A stretch of DNA of 64,000 bases, taken from positions 1 to 64,000 of the forward strand of contig VGXB01000006.1 in the NCBI GenBank assembly GCA_016873515.1, given 5' to 3'. The DNA is from Nitrospira sp. Its GTDB lineage: Bacteria; Nitrospirota; Nitrospiria; Nitrospirales; Nitrospiraceae. Position numbers and translations under genes: made by a program. The notes below the pieces were generated by a model. The model was not told where the DNA came from. It ran no database searches and saw only the letters and a list, made by a program, of their open reading frames with translations. Below, piece by piece: positions 39,876 through 54,507 of the stretch (its first letter is position 1; the number at the start of each line of letters is the position of its first letter).

Positions 39876-41780
39876 TCAGAAAAATGCCTGGATCGAACAC
39901 GCGACATCGTCATCACGGTCACGATGATGGTAATCGAGCCGGACTGCCAAGTTCTGCGCAAGTGTAAAGCGGGAGCCGGTGTACCAGCGGATCTCATCAG
40001 ACTTGTCACCGAGCGGATACCGGCGATACGTACCTGACACCATCAGCTTCCACCGATCAGTTATATCTGCCAATAGGCCGACCGTGGCCCCGCCGCCGAT
40101 CAGGTGCCGTTCGTCATAAGCCTTGCTGTAGTTCGCTTCGGCTTCCGCGAACGCGAATATCACCTCCCGTGTAAGCAGGTGGAATTCCTTCGCCGCGCCG
40201 ATTCCCCCGTCGGCCACGACGTTGTTGCAGAGCTGGCAACCTCGCCTGCGGATCGTCTGCATCCCCACATTCGCCTTCCAGGAGAGGGCCCTGAACAAAT
40301 CGTCGATCGGCGCAAGCGACACAATATCGATCAATGTCGCTCGCTCGATTTTGGTCTGTTCCGCACGATTGTAGTGCCGTACTGTCACAGCAAGCGCTTC
40401 AATCTGCGCATCCGGTGTGTATCCCGGTTCCGGGTCGAGGAGGTTGTGATAGACCGACCGGAACGAGGCCTCCTGAAACGTATCGTGGTTGCGCCAGCCG
40501 CCTCCCAGCGTGACTCGGGAGGTCCGATGACCGACGTCCGGTTGTTTCGTAAAGGGACGGATCTCGATGTCTTCCGAGGGAATCGGCAACTTGCTCCGCT
40601 CGGTTAGCACCATTCTGTTGCGCTCCTTGTAGACCGTCATCTCCAGATCGTCGGTTTCACCTTTGTAACGAAGATAGTCCGAGGCAACATCGAGAACGAA
40701 GGCCTGTCGGTTGACAGGTATTGCGGTAAAACCCGCCTCTCCGATCGTATCCGGATTGTTCATCACGCGGTTCGACAGGGCCTGTTCTTCGCCTGTCATC
40801 AGAACCCGTTTCCGCTTGATAATGGTGCTGCGGGAGGGTCGGTAGACAGGGGTTCCCGCCAACCCTGGAGAATCCACGATAGCTCTGACCGTATCGGCCG
40901 GAATGGTCCAGAGAGAGAACCGGTCTCGTAAATGGAGGGCAGGGTTGGCGTATTCTAAAAGAGACAGAATATGATAGGAACAATTTTCCTTGAAAAAGAA
41001 ATAGTCGAAATAGGCGTTGTCCATTTCCCATGTGTGCATAAGCAGCCGGTCGATCTGATCAACTGTCAGATTGAGCGGATATTCCCACATATCGCGATTC
41101 TCGATGTCACGATAATTTTGGACTTTCAGATAATACGGAGGTGTGGAAAAGAATCCCTTGTAGCCCCCCAATAGACCTCTGAACGTGAACTCCATCCCCG
41201 CGTCAGATGGCACATCCGCGGCATAATCAATCGTGTACGCGAGTATTCGTGTCTGTTCCGTTTGTCCCTTCTGGTCGATCCGTAAAAAGGTATGGCCGAA
41301 CATGGAGGCGGGATTGTTCAGAAAGGCCGCGGGAAAGATCAGACTGATTCCCTGCGGATTCATTTCAGCCCGCCACCGATCGAACCGTTCACAGGGAAGC
41401 GGCGCCAACTGTTCACGATCAAAATGCAGGCGCTCCTTCAACCAGTGATACCGGGCAATAAAGGCGCATTGTGCCGGCTGCTTTGAACGTCCCACCGGAT
41501 CAACTGAGAAGAACTGTGTGATCGTCGCATCGAGCTCAGCCTGGGGATTATGCTTGCCCTGTGGTGACAGAAAGAACTCAGAGGCGTCTGCTTCACTCGT
41601 CACCCCTCCCCAAAGACTGTTTTGGTAGTGGAGCAAGAGGTGCCATTCTCGCTCATCAGCCAATCGGGCTTGCCGAGCCTGTCCGATTAGTTCGTGCTGA
41701 TACGAGTGCGAAATAGTTCCGGCCAGACTCAGACTTGGAATACTGAGGAAGGCAATGATGGTGAACAGAATGTGGATCAC
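39876..41780 (-). CDS. DUF4105 (Lnb-type periplasmic) protein
   Basis: GISLIFPAAFLNNPASMFGHTFLRID; NCSYHILSLLEYANP. Confidence 0.85.
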   Translation of the reverse strand: MIHILFTIIAFLSIPSLSLAGTISHSYQHELIGQARQARLADEREWHLLLHYQNSLWGGVTSEADASEFFLSPQGKHNPQAELDATITQFFSVDPVGRSKQPAQCAFIARYHWLKERLHFDREQLAPLPCERFDRWRAEMNPQGISLIFPAAFLNNPASMFGHTFLRIDQKGQTEQTRILAYTIDYAADVPSDAGMEFTFRGLLGGYKGFFSTPPYYLKVQNYRDIENRDMWEYPLNLTVDQIDRLLMHTWEMDNAYFDYFFFKENCSYHILSLLEYANPALHLRDRFSLWTIPADTVRAIVDSPGLAGTPVYRPSRSTIIKRKRVLMTGEEQALSNRVMNNPDTIGEAGFTAIPVNRQAFVLDVASDYLRYKGETDDLEMTVYKERNRMVLTERSKLPIPSEDIEIRPFTKQPDVGHRTSRVTLGGGWRNHDTFQEASFRSVYHNLLDPEPGYTPDAQIEALAVTVRHYNRAEQTKIERATLIDIVSLAPIDDLFRALSWKANVGMQTIRRRGCQLCNNVVADGGIGAAKEFHLLTREVIFAFAEAEANYSKAYDERHLIGGGATVGLLADITDRWKLMVSGTYRRYPLGDKSDEIRWYTGSRFTLAQNLAVRLDYHHRDRDDDVACSIQAFF

Positions 41781-41845
41781 TGCAGTAGGTCGAGAGAGAA
41801 CGGGACCCCCACCAAGCGATGGAGGCCCCTGAAAGGGGAAATCGA

Positions 41846-42352
41846 CTAGTTCAATGCACCCTTCGCCAAGGCAGAATCGGCGGCAATCCCGTCGTTCAAC
41901 GCCTTGACCATCGCACCGGCGGACAGGTTACCCGCCTGAGCAAGCGACGTATACTGTGATTGTGCCATCCCAAAGAAAGCGGCGTGGTGTTGCGGAGGCA
42001 CGCCTAAGAGCGTGGCTATGGAGGCCAGATGCTCCCCGTGTCCCTGCGCCATCTCCTGAGCCAATGCATCGGAGTTTAGTTCCGCGAACATGGTTGTCTT
42101 CTGTTCGGCCCATATTCGTCCATCGTCCGTACAACCTGATGTTCCGGTGCTAATAGCAAACGTTTGCCCCCCTATTCCATTCAGTGTCGCCATTACGACT
42201 TGAGCACCCTTCGTCTTCGAATTGAGGTGATTCTGAAATACCAGCTTGCCTAAACCACAGCCAGGCCCCGTATCCGGCGTGCCGGCCGCCAGTACGAGCC
42301 CCCCCTGCATCGCGAACGCCGCTGCCACTGCCAGCATTATCAGCTTATTCAT
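41846..42352 (-). CDS. DUF3015-family secreted protein
   Basis: Signal peptide; GPGCGLGKLVF; start trimmed to MNKLIMLAV. Confidence 0.8.
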   Translation of the reverse strand: MNKLIMLAVAAAFAMQGGLVLAAGTPDTGPGCGLGKLVFQNHLNSKTKGAQVVMATLNGIGGQTFAISTGTSGCTDDGRIWAEQKTTMFAELNSDALAQEMAQGHGEHLASIATLLGVPPQHHAAFFGMAQSQYTSLAQAGNLSAGAMVKALNDGIAADSALAKGALN

Positions 42353-42491
42353 GCCGCTTTCTCCTTTATGATGGATGAACAAATGTACCATAACGTTAAA
42401 CCAGGAAGCATGATTATAGACAAATCCCAGCAGAGCGCTAGAATTTTTTTCCGCTACATGAATCATGTGTGGATAGGGACCGCCCTGTTGC

Positions 42492-43631
42492 TTATGGTAC
42501 CGGAGCAGGTTGAACTCCCAGTGACTCTCGAACCTTAGCCCATTCGAATGTAAAAGGTACGGGCGCTAGCTTCGGCATCGCCACCAGTTCCGCCTTCAAT
42601 CGTTCGGCCCGCCCCTGGCTCATCGGATGGGTGGAGAACCACTCCATCCGCCCCTCATCTTTTTCCGAGAGTCGTTGAAAGAAACTGATCATCCCGGACG
42701 GATCGATCTTCGCCCGATAGAGCAATTGTAAACCCGTCAGATCTGCTTCTGTTTCTTGTGCACGGCTAAACTTCAGTGTCAGCAATTCGACTCCGAGTTG
42801 GCGTGCCAGACTCACCAACCCCTGTTGGTCGCCCAGAATGATAGAGACAACAGCCACGAGACCGAGCTGCTTGACGATCCGTTCAAGCCCATGCCGTTGC
42901 AAGACATGATTCAGCTCATGGCTCATGACGCCCGCCACTTCTTCGCCATTGCCTGCCTTTTTCATCAATCCGGTAAATACGACGATATAGCCGCCCGGCA
43001 GCGCAAACGCGTTCACCACGTCACTCTTGACCACGGTCACTTCGAACTTATAGGGGTTATCGGGGATCTGCGCCGTAAGACGGTGGGTCATTTCATCGAC
43101 CGCCGACACCGTCAGGCCTTCCTTCATAATCTCCTGTTGCGCAAGAAAGTCCTTGTAGGCCGACTGACCCAGCTTCTGTTCCCACTCCACCGGAATCCGA
43201 GCGACAGCCAGCTCCACCAAGAGGTCGGCCCCAAACCACAACCCCAGCATGAACGCCAGTGCCACACCACCAACGGCACTCCACACCATGCGACGCCTGT
43301 GCCGCACCTGCCGGACCCGCTCTACCGCCCGCTCAAGCGGATCGGCCATATGGTCGGGCGCCGCTTGGCGAAATGCCCGAATCATATCGGGGTTTTTGAG
43401 ATAGATCGTCCGTTCTCCTTGGGCCCCCGTCCACTTCAACACCAGTTGGTCATGATCCTGCCCACCGGCTAAAACCGTCAGATCGGAGAACGAGGCCACC
43501 TCCGACCGGCGCCCAGACGTATCGGACACAAACGTGACGGTCAGCCCATGGGCTTCGACATAGACCAGGCTGGGTGCCCCGCTAGCGGGGAACTCCTGGC
43601 CAAAACAGAGGGCGTTGGGCTCCGTACTCAT
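42492..43631 (-). CDS. M48-family metallopeptidase
   Basis: GVMSHELNHVLQRHG; start trimmed to MSTEPNAL to clear the neighbouring ORF. Confidence 0.9.
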   Translation of the reverse strand: MSTEPNALCFGQEFPASGAPSLVYVEAHGLTVTFVSDTSGRRSEVASFSDLTVLAGGQDHDQLVLKWTGAQGERTIYLKNPDMIRAFRQAAPDHMADPLERAVERVRQVRHRRRMVWSAVGGVALAFMLGLWFGADLLVELAVARIPVEWEQKLGQSAYKDFLAQQEIMKEGLTVSAVDEMTHRLTAQIPDNPYKFEVTVVKSDVVNAFALPGGYIVVFTGLMKKAGNGEEVAGVMSHELNHVLQRHGLERIVKQLGLVAVVSIILGDQQGLVSLARQLGVELLTLKFSRAQETEADLTGLQLLYRAKIDPSGMISFFQRLSEKDEGRMEWFSTHPMSQGRAERLKAELVAMPKLAPVPFTFEWAKVRESLGVQPAPVP

Positions 43632-43719
43632 CGTAAGCAGACGTGAATCGTCATGCGTCAACCACGAAGCATGACCCGTCGTATCGCCAGGGCACACGAT
43701 TGACGTTTGACGTGCATCA

Positions 43720-44403
43720 TCATTCTGAAACTGGGATGAACTGCCGAATCCAGTTGCCGAAACTGCCAGGATTGCGGCTTTGAATATAGACCACGCCTGG
43801 TCCGCGGAATCGGCAGACAAATCCTTCGCCGGACGTGAAACTCGCCACCCAGCCGGATGCGGCTTTCTCAATATTGTAGGACGTGGTCGCCGACCAAGCC
43901 ACCAGATGGCTGTTATCGACGATATATTCCTGGTCCGGTTTCAACTCGATCTTATGAATCGCACCGAAGCTATTCAGGATCAACATGCCCTTACCGCTGA
44001 TCCGCAAAATAAAGAAGCCTTCTCCTCCCATGAGACCACGGCTAAGGCTCTGCATTTTGCTTTCAATGCTAACCGACTCGGCTCCGGCCAAGAAGCCGTC
44101 CTTCTGCACCAGATATTCGTTGACGCCGTCAAGCTCCATGATTACAATTTCTCCAGGAACTGTCGGTGCCAACAAAACTTCGCCTGGCCCACGGCTCGCT
44201 CGCAAAGTCTGAAAGAAAAATTTCTCCCCCGTGAGCAGCTTGCGGGACAGCGCGCCGAGAAACCCGCCCTCCATCTTGCTTTCGATATCGATGGTCGGCG
44301 ACGAGGCGACCATCGCGCCGGATTCCGCCTTGATATGCTCCCCCGCCGCGAGTTCGATCCGCACCATCGGAAACGCCCCTGGATATAGAATCTCGCCTTT
44401 CAT
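43720..44403 (-). CDS. TIGR00266/AIM24-family protein
   Basis: GAFPMVRIELAAGEHIKAESGAMVASSPTIDIESK. Confidence 0.9.
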   Translation of the reverse strand: MKGEILYPGAFPMVRIELAAGEHIKAESGAMVASSPTIDIESKMEGGFLGALSRKLLTGEKFFFQTLRASRGPGEVLLAPTVPGEIVIMELDGVNEYLVQKDGFLAGAESVSIESKMQSLSRGLMGGEGFFILRISGKGMLILNSFGAIHKIELKPDQEYIVDNSHLVAWSATTSYNIEKAASGWVASFTSGEGFVCRFRGPGVVYIQSRNPGSFGNWIRQFIPVSE

Positions 44404-44695
44404 TCCATTTCGTCCTTTCTTTTCTACCTTCTGCACTCGATGTGGGTGGTGCTACGGGGAACCTCATCAACCCACAGCAGGGTCTCTACGTCTGGTGGGG
44501 TGTGCGGACGGATGAAGTTCCGCTCAGTGACAGGCCCCGCACCCCTCATCCCGCTAGCCATCCATACCCCCGATGACTCAGCTTCGGCCCTTCTTCCAGA
44601 TAGCTCATTCTCAATCAGCCGAGGATATCCTGCTGACTTGCCCCTTTTAAACCGGTCCAGGGCCTATGTTAACCCTGAGCGTCAAGGAGGGCAAG

Positions 44696-44930
44696 ATGCC
44701 ACGCGTCAAATACACCGTCGAACAAATCATTACGCAGTTGCGTGAGGCCGAGGTGGCCCTGAGCAAGGGGCAGACGGTCGTCCGGGTCTGCTGGCAGCTC
44801 GGCATCACCGAACAGACATACTAGCGCTGGCGGAACGAGTACGGCGGGCTGAAGCTCGATCAGGCCAAGCGGCTCAAGGAGCGCGAACGCGAGAATGCCC
44901 GACTGAAACGGGCCGTGGCGGATTTATCGT
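44696..44930 (+). pseudogene. IS3-family transposase OrfA remnant with in-frame TAG
   Basis: [76 protein letters not shown]. Confidence 0.88.
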
Positions 44931-45796
44931 CTCAGCGCTTTCTTGACAGCGTTACCGATTTCGGCCGGGTTCTTGACGACGGTGACACCGGCTGATTCAA
45001 GTGCCTTCATTTTTTCAGTTGCCGTGCCTTTGCCGCCTGAAATGATTGCACCGGCGTGGCCCATACGGCGCCCGGGAGGCGCTGTGATCCCGGCGATGAA
45101 ACTCACGACCGGCTTCTTGACGTGTTTCTTGATGAACTCAGCGGCTTTTTCTTCCGCATCCCCACCAATTTCGCCGATCATCACAATCGCCTGCGTTTCC
45201 GAGTCCTTCTCGAAGAGCGGCAGCACATCGACAAATCCGGTCCCATTCACCGGATCGCCACCGATCCCGACGCAGGTCGTCTCACCAAGACCGAGTGTAG
45301 ATAGTTGATGGACGGCCTCATAGGTGAGCGTCCCACTGCGGGAAACTACGCCGACGACACCTTTTTTATGAATGAAACCTGGCATGATACCGATCTTGGC
45401 TTCATCGACTGTGATCACGCCCGGGCAGTTCGGACCGATCAATCGCACCTCACGCCCGCGCAAGGCCCGCTTTACTCTCACCATGTCGTTGACTGGAATA
45501 CCTTCGGTAATGCAGATCACGAGCCTGATTCTGGCGTCGGCGGCTTCCAAAATCGCATCGGCACAGAACGGCGGCGGTACGAAGATGAGCGAGGTATCAG
45601 CCTCGGTCTTCTTCACGGCATCGGCCACCGTGTTGAACACGGGAATGCCTTCGACTTCTTGACCCACCTTCCCCGGCGTGACCCCGGCGACAACCTTCGT
45701 TCCGTATGCCTTGCATTGAGTCGCATGGAACGAGCCTTCCTTGCCCGTGATCCCCTGCACCACTACCCGCGTATTCTTATTGACCAGAATGCTCAC
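44924..45796 (-). CDS. sucD: Succinyl-CoA synthetase alpha subunit
   Basis: [38 protein letters not shown]. Confidence 0.97.
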   Translation of the reverse strand: MSILVNKNTRVVVQGITGKEGSFHATQCKAYGTKVVAGVTPGKVGQEVEGIPVFNTVADAVKKTEADTSLIFVPPPFCADAILEAADARIRLVICITEGIPVNDMVRVKRALRGREVRLIGPNCPGVITVDEAKIGIMPGFIHKKGVVGVVSRSGTLTYEAVHQLSTLGLGETTCVGIGGDPVNGTGFVDVLPLFEKDSETQAIVMIGEIGGDAEEKAAEFIKKHVKKPVVSFIAGITAPPGRRMGHAGAIISGGKGTATEKMKALESAGVTVVKNPAEIGNAVKKALRR

Positions 45797-45984
45797 AATG
45801 TCCTCTTTTCTTCCTCGCTCTCCCATCTTCTGGAAAAGCTATTCACTGTTCAGGGGAGGCATGGGGCCTTGGATTGCCTCTCTTCACCTCCCTCTCTCCC
45901 ACAACGGGCGAGGGTAAGATTTGGCAAGTGGCGCCGAGCGGGAGTGCGCGCATGATTAGGCTGCTCGGCGACAGAACCCGCCTC

Positions 45985-47163
45985 CTATGCGGCCCCCCCT
46001 GTTAGCTTTACAATCTTCTGCGCCGCTTCCCACAAATCGTTGGCCACTTCGAGCTTCAAACCCGATTCGGCCAACAGCTTGCGACCCTCTTCCGCATTCG
46101 TCCCTTGTAATCGCACCACCAGCGGCACATTGATCTTCACTTCCTTGGCCGCCTCGATCACCCCATGGGCAATGCGCTCACAGCGGACGATCCCGCCGAA
46201 AATATTAATGAAAATCCCCTTCACGTTCGGGTCTTTCAGCAAAATCCGAAATCCGGCTGCCACCGTCTCTTTCGTCGCACCGCCGCCGACGTCCAAAAAG
46301 TTCGCCGGCTCGCTGCCGGCCAGTTTGATGACGTCCATCGTGGCCATCGCAAGGCCCGCGCCGTTAACCATGCAGCCGATGTTGCCGTCCAACTTCACGT
46401 AGTTCAGGTTATTCGCCGTAGCTTCGATTTCCAACGGCTCCTCTTCATTCAAATCCCGCATTTTCTGCACATCTTCGTGCTTGAAGAGGCCGTTGTCGTC
46501 GAACGACACTTTGCCGTCCAATGCGATCAACGTCTTTTCCTTCGTGATGATCAGCGGATTGATCTCGACCAGCGCCGCGTGCTTCTCCATGAAGAGACGG
46601 TAGAGATTGTCGAGCATCTTCACAAAGGGATTGATGACCGCCGGCTCGATATTCTGGAGACCCAAGGCAAAGGCCACGTTGCGGCCATTGTGCCCTTGAA
46701 ATCCGACAGCTGGATCGATGGCTTCCTTAATGATCTTCTCCGGTGTGTGGGCCGCGACCTCTTCGATTTCCATCCCACCTTCGGTACTGGCGATAACTGT
46801 GGGCCACCCTGTGTCGCGATCGACGAGGAGCGAGAGATACAGCTCCTTGGCGATGTTTGCGCCTTCTTCTATCAGGAGACGATGAACTCGCCGACCATTT
46901 GGACCGGTCTGATGCGTCACGAGCGTCTTTCCGATCAGCTCCTTGGCAAACCCAGCTACCGCGTTCTTATCTTTGGTGATTTTGACGCCGCCAGCCTTGC
47001 CACGGCCGCCCGCGTGGATCTGCGCCTTGACGACAAACACGGGTGTGTTCAATTCATTCGCCCACGCGGTTGCCGCTTCCGGCGACGTAATTTCCTTCCC
47101 GCGCGGCACCGGCACCCCGAATTGGGCAAACAACGACTTGGCTTGAAACTCGTGAACATTCAT
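45985..47163 (-). CDS. sucC: Succinyl-CoA synthetase beta subunit
   Basis: MNVHEFQAKSLFAQFGVPVP; VKAQIHAGGRGKAGGVK. Confidence 0.97.
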   Translation of the reverse strand: MNVHEFQAKSLFAQFGVPVPRGKEITSPEAATAWANELNTPVFVVKAQIHAGGRGKAGGVKITKDKNAVAGFAKELIGKTLVTHQTGPNGRRVHRLLIEEGANIAKELYLSLLVDRDTGWPTVIASTEGGMEIEEVAAHTPEKIIKEAIDPAVGFQGHNGRNVAFALGLQNIEPAVINPFVKMLDNLYRLFMEKHAALVEINPLIITKEKTLIALDGKVSFDDNGLFKHEDVQKMRDLNEEEPLEIEATANNLNYVKLDGNIGCMVNGAGLAMATMDVIKLAGSEPANFLDVGGGATKETVAAGFRILLKDPNVKGIFINIFGGIVRCERIAHGVIEAAKEVKINVPLVVRLQGTNAEEGRKLLAESGLKLEVANDLWEAAQKIVKLTGGAA

Positions 47164-47303
47164 TCTCTACCTCTTCATTCTTGAAGACGGTGGCGGGGGC
47201 GCTTCTCACTGCGCGCATCCACCGAGCACCGCCTGATATCTGGCAAATTAAATTGATCTTGTGTGCGCGGTGGGCGAGCACGAGAAAGACCCTGCCGCCA
47301 TCC

Positions 47304-48887
47304 CTATCCCGCTTTTCTGGTATACGCCGGCAGGATCATGGGCGAGATGACACCGCTGACATTCCCGTGCTTCTTGGCTTCCGTTCTGAATCGTTCAAGA
47401 TGTTGCAAGGTCAGCTTACCTTGCGTGATCGACCCGGTCCGAGATGCGGCAGTCAAGCCTGACCGCTTGCCGAACACCATCAAATCAAGCAGCGAGTTGC
47501 CCATCAATCGATTCCGCCCATGCAACCCGCCCGAGGCTTCGCCGGCCACAAATAGATTTCTCACGTTCGTTTCTGAATTTGTATCGATCTTCACGCCGCC
47601 GTTTTGATAATGGAGCGTCGGATAGATGAGTACCGGATCTTTGCTGATATCGATCCCGAATCGCTCAAACTGGAGCATCATGGCAGGGAAATGCCTCTCG
47701 ACCGTGCCAGGCCCGTGTTCAGCATCCAACAGCGGCGTGTCCAGCCAGACCCCGACACGACCTGACATCGTCCGGATGCCTCGCCCCTCTTCGCACTCAC
47801 GGATGATCGAGGATGAAACCACGTCGCGCGTATCGAGTTCGTTCACAAACCGTTCCCCCTTGGCGTTGACCAGTTGCCCGCCCTCGGACCGAATGCCTTC
47901 CGTCACCAAGGCCCCGATCAATTGTTCGGGATAGACCGCACCGGACGGGTGATATTGGAACGTGTCAATGTGGTCGAGCTTCGCGCCCATCCGATACGAA
48001 AGACACAAACCGTCGCCCGTTGCCCCATAATGGTTGCTGGTGGGAAATCCTTGAATGTGCAGCCGCCCGATGCCACCAGTGGCCAGAATGACTGATTTGG
48101 CTGCGACGATGACATGCTGCTGATTGTCCAGATCCTTGAGCACGGCACCGGTGCACCGCCCATCCTCGTCACTGAGTAGTTCGACCGCCGCGCAGAACTC
48201 CAGGAGCTGGATCTTCTGGTTGATGACCTCGTCCTTAAGTACCCGCATAATTTCCAGGCCGGTATAGTCGGAGCAGGTCAGCAGACGGGGCTTAGAGCTG
48301 CCACCGCCTTTCTTGACGTGCAAATTGCCGTCGGCCTGCCGATCGAACAACACGCCGAGTTCGATCAGCCATTTGGCAATCGACGGACCTTCCTCGACCA
48401 TCACCTTGAGCAGATCATGGTCGTTGTGCATGTGGCCACCCTTGAGCGTATCGATGAAATGAGTGACCGGCGAGTCCTCCGGCGCCACGGACACCTGCAT
48501 CCCACCCTGGGCCATCACGCTGTTCGAATCACCCAAACGTAGCTTTGTCGCAAGAATCGTCTTGGCGCCAGCTCCGTGTGCATGTAGCGCGGCTGCGCAG
48601 CCGGCACCACCACCACCGATCACGAGTACATCCGTTGTATGGTGGGGAGTCAGATCAGCAGAGTCATCGAGGGAGCTATCGCCCTCAAGCAAGGTCGCCA
48701 ACTCGACGACGGTCTTGTCGCCTTCGTTTGGTCCGAATCGGATCGGCCGATAGGCACTGGCTCGCCAGTCCGGGTGATACTTGCGAATCAGTTGATCGCG
48801 GTCAGCAGGAGAAAACTTGGCGATCGTTTGCTTGCGGCGCGCGTCCCTGGTCTGATGCACGATTTGTTGAAGCGCGTGGATATCCAT
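47304..48887 (-). CDS. frdA: Fumarate reductase/succinate dehydrogenase-type flavoprotein
   Basis: VLVIGGGGAGCAAALHA; HPSGAVYPEQLIGALVTEGIRSEGG; EASGGLHGRNRLMGNSLLD. Confidence 0.9.
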   Translation of the reverse strand: MDIHALQQIVHQTRDARRKQTIAKFSPADRDQLIRKYHPDWRASAYRPIRFGPNEGDKTVVELATLLEGDSSLDDSADLTPHHTTDVLVIGGGGAGCAAALHAHGAGAKTILATKLRLGDSNSVMAQGGMQVSVAPEDSPVTHFIDTLKGGHMHNDHDLLKVMVEEGPSIAKWLIELGVLFDRQADGNLHVKKGGGSSKPRLLTCSDYTGLEIMRVLKDEVINQKIQLLEFCAAVELLSDEDGRCTGAVLKDLDNQQHVIVAAKSVILATGGIGRLHIQGFPTSNHYGATGDGLCLSYRMGAKLDHIDTFQYHPSGAVYPEQLIGALVTEGIRSEGGQLVNAKGERFVNELDTRDVVSSSIIRECEEGRGIRTMSGRVGVWLDTPLLDAEHGPGTVERHFPAMMLQFERFGIDISKDPVLIYPTLHYQNGGVKIDTNSETNVRNLFVAGEASGGLHGRNRLMGNSLLDLMVFGKRSGLTAASRTGSITQGKLTLQHLERFRTEAKKHGNVSGVISPMILPAYTRKAG

Positions 48888-48900
48888 AGAGATACGATCA

Positions 48901-49010
48901 ATGGGTAACGGTTGATGGTTGATGGTTCATGAACAAGAAATTCCTGCAGTAAACCCTACCGGCCTGGGTTTTTCCCCATTGACCATTTGCCATTGTCCGT
49001 TAACTATAGG
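48901..49010. repeat. Degenerate short-word element with inverted arms (GGTTGATGGTTGATGGTT ... CATTGACCATTTGCCATTGTCC)
   Basis: Read directly. Confidence 0.6.
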
Positions 49011-49721
49011 CTACTTCACGGTTGCACAATACTCCGCCAGTTCCTTCTCGTTCATCGCCAGAATCTTCCTCCACTCATCGTTGAAGCGGCCGTCCGTGAT
49101 CTCCTTGATGCGCGTGTCGAGTCGAGCGGGCTTCGCTGTGAAATGCACCCCTTGCGCTCGGCTGACATAGAGCGCCACCAAATTGGGGGCAATATCGGCG
49201 ATACAGACCGGCGTGCACAGGCCGCACATGACGCAATCCATGAACATTTCCGAGACACTCTGGAAGTCGCCGAAGACTGCCTTCCACACCCCTTCACGCA
49301 CGTCGATCTTCTGCGGACAGGCTTCGGTGCACGCGTTGCAATTCCGGCAAAGTGGAGCTTCGGGATACAGATTGAAGAGATCTTGCTTGGGGTCTTGCAG
49401 CTTCTGAATATCGTACAGCGCCTTGCGCGCCGGGAATGGCGGCATCATGGTAAACGACATCCCATCCTGAACCGCCGTCTGACAAGCCAAGCACGTTCTG
49501 ACCTTCGGATCATCCTTGGTCCGATAGTAGGTTGCGCAGGCCCCGCAAAACCCACCGAGGCAACCCACGCCGCGTACAACTTCCTGACCGGCATACCACA
49601 TGGCCTTGATGACGGTGACCCCTTCCGGCACCTCGTACTTCTTGCCGGAAATGTCGATCGTCACCATCCGAGGTTTGAGCACCTCAGGCTGATCGATTAC
49701 GTTGATATCTTCTTGGTTCAT
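49011..49721 (-). CDS. frdB: Fumarate reductase/succinate dehydrogenase-type iron-sulfur protein
   Basis: GCLGGFCGACATYYR...C, then CRNCNACTEACP and CVMCGLCTPVC. Confidence 0.9.
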   Translation of the reverse strand: MNQEDINVIDQPEVLKPRMVTIDISGKKYEVPEGVTVIKAMWYAGQEVVRGVGCLGGFCGACATYYRTKDDPKVRTCLACQTAVQDGMSFTMMPPFPARKALYDIQKLQDPKQDLFNLYPEAPLCRNCNACTEACPQKIDVREGVWKAVFGDFQSVSEMFMDCVMCGLCTPVCIADIAPNLVALYVSRAQGVHFTAKPARLDTRIKEITDGRFNDEWRKILAMNEKELAEYCATVK

Positions 49722-49736
49722 TGTTCCTTCATGAAG

Positions 49737-49803
49737 CGTGAAGCGTTAGGCGTGAGGAGTGAAATGAAATCTCCCTCACACCTGACACCTACTCCTTAAC
49801 GCC
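49737..49803. repeat. Degenerate short-word element with inverted arms (GAAGCGTTAGGCGTGAGGAGTGA / TCACACCTGACACCTACTCCTTAACGCC)
   Basis: Read directly. Confidence 0.6.
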
Positions 49804-49806
49804 ATT

Positions 49807-54310
<4,504 letters not shown>

Positions 54311-54330
54311 CACTCTCTCCTTACAAGCGA

Positions 54331-54400
54331 GCCAGGATTCTGATGCCAGAAGCCAGAGAGGCACTCTCTCAAGCCACACATCAGTCACCAGTCTCTGGTT
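54331..54400. repeat. Degenerate short-word element with inverted arms (CTGATGCCAGAAGCCAGAGAG / ACATCAGTCACCAGTCTCTGG)
   Basis: Read directly. Confidence 0.5.
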
Positions 54401-54430
54401 AGAGCGGCCCTTCCCACCACTCAGCGAGCG

Positions 54431-54507
54431 GCAGGACCTCCCGCAGTTATTTCAACGGGGCACTTCCCGCGACTATTTTAACGGCGGGACCTCCCGCCGT
54501 TTGGGCG
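54431..54507. repeat. Degenerate 26-28-bp tandem repeat, about three copies, spanning the aclA 3' end
   Basis: gcaggacctcccgcagttatttcaacgg / ggcacttcccgcgactattttaacgg / cgggacctcccgccgtttgggcg. Confidence 0.7.

Noticed and set aside
43632-43871. N-terminal extension of the M48 peptidase ORF
   Set aside because: It overlaps the well-supported AIM24-like gene; the internal start MSTEPNAL at 43631 is more plausible.
46165-47184. 339-aa plus-strand ORF
   Set aside because: Antisense shadow of sucC.
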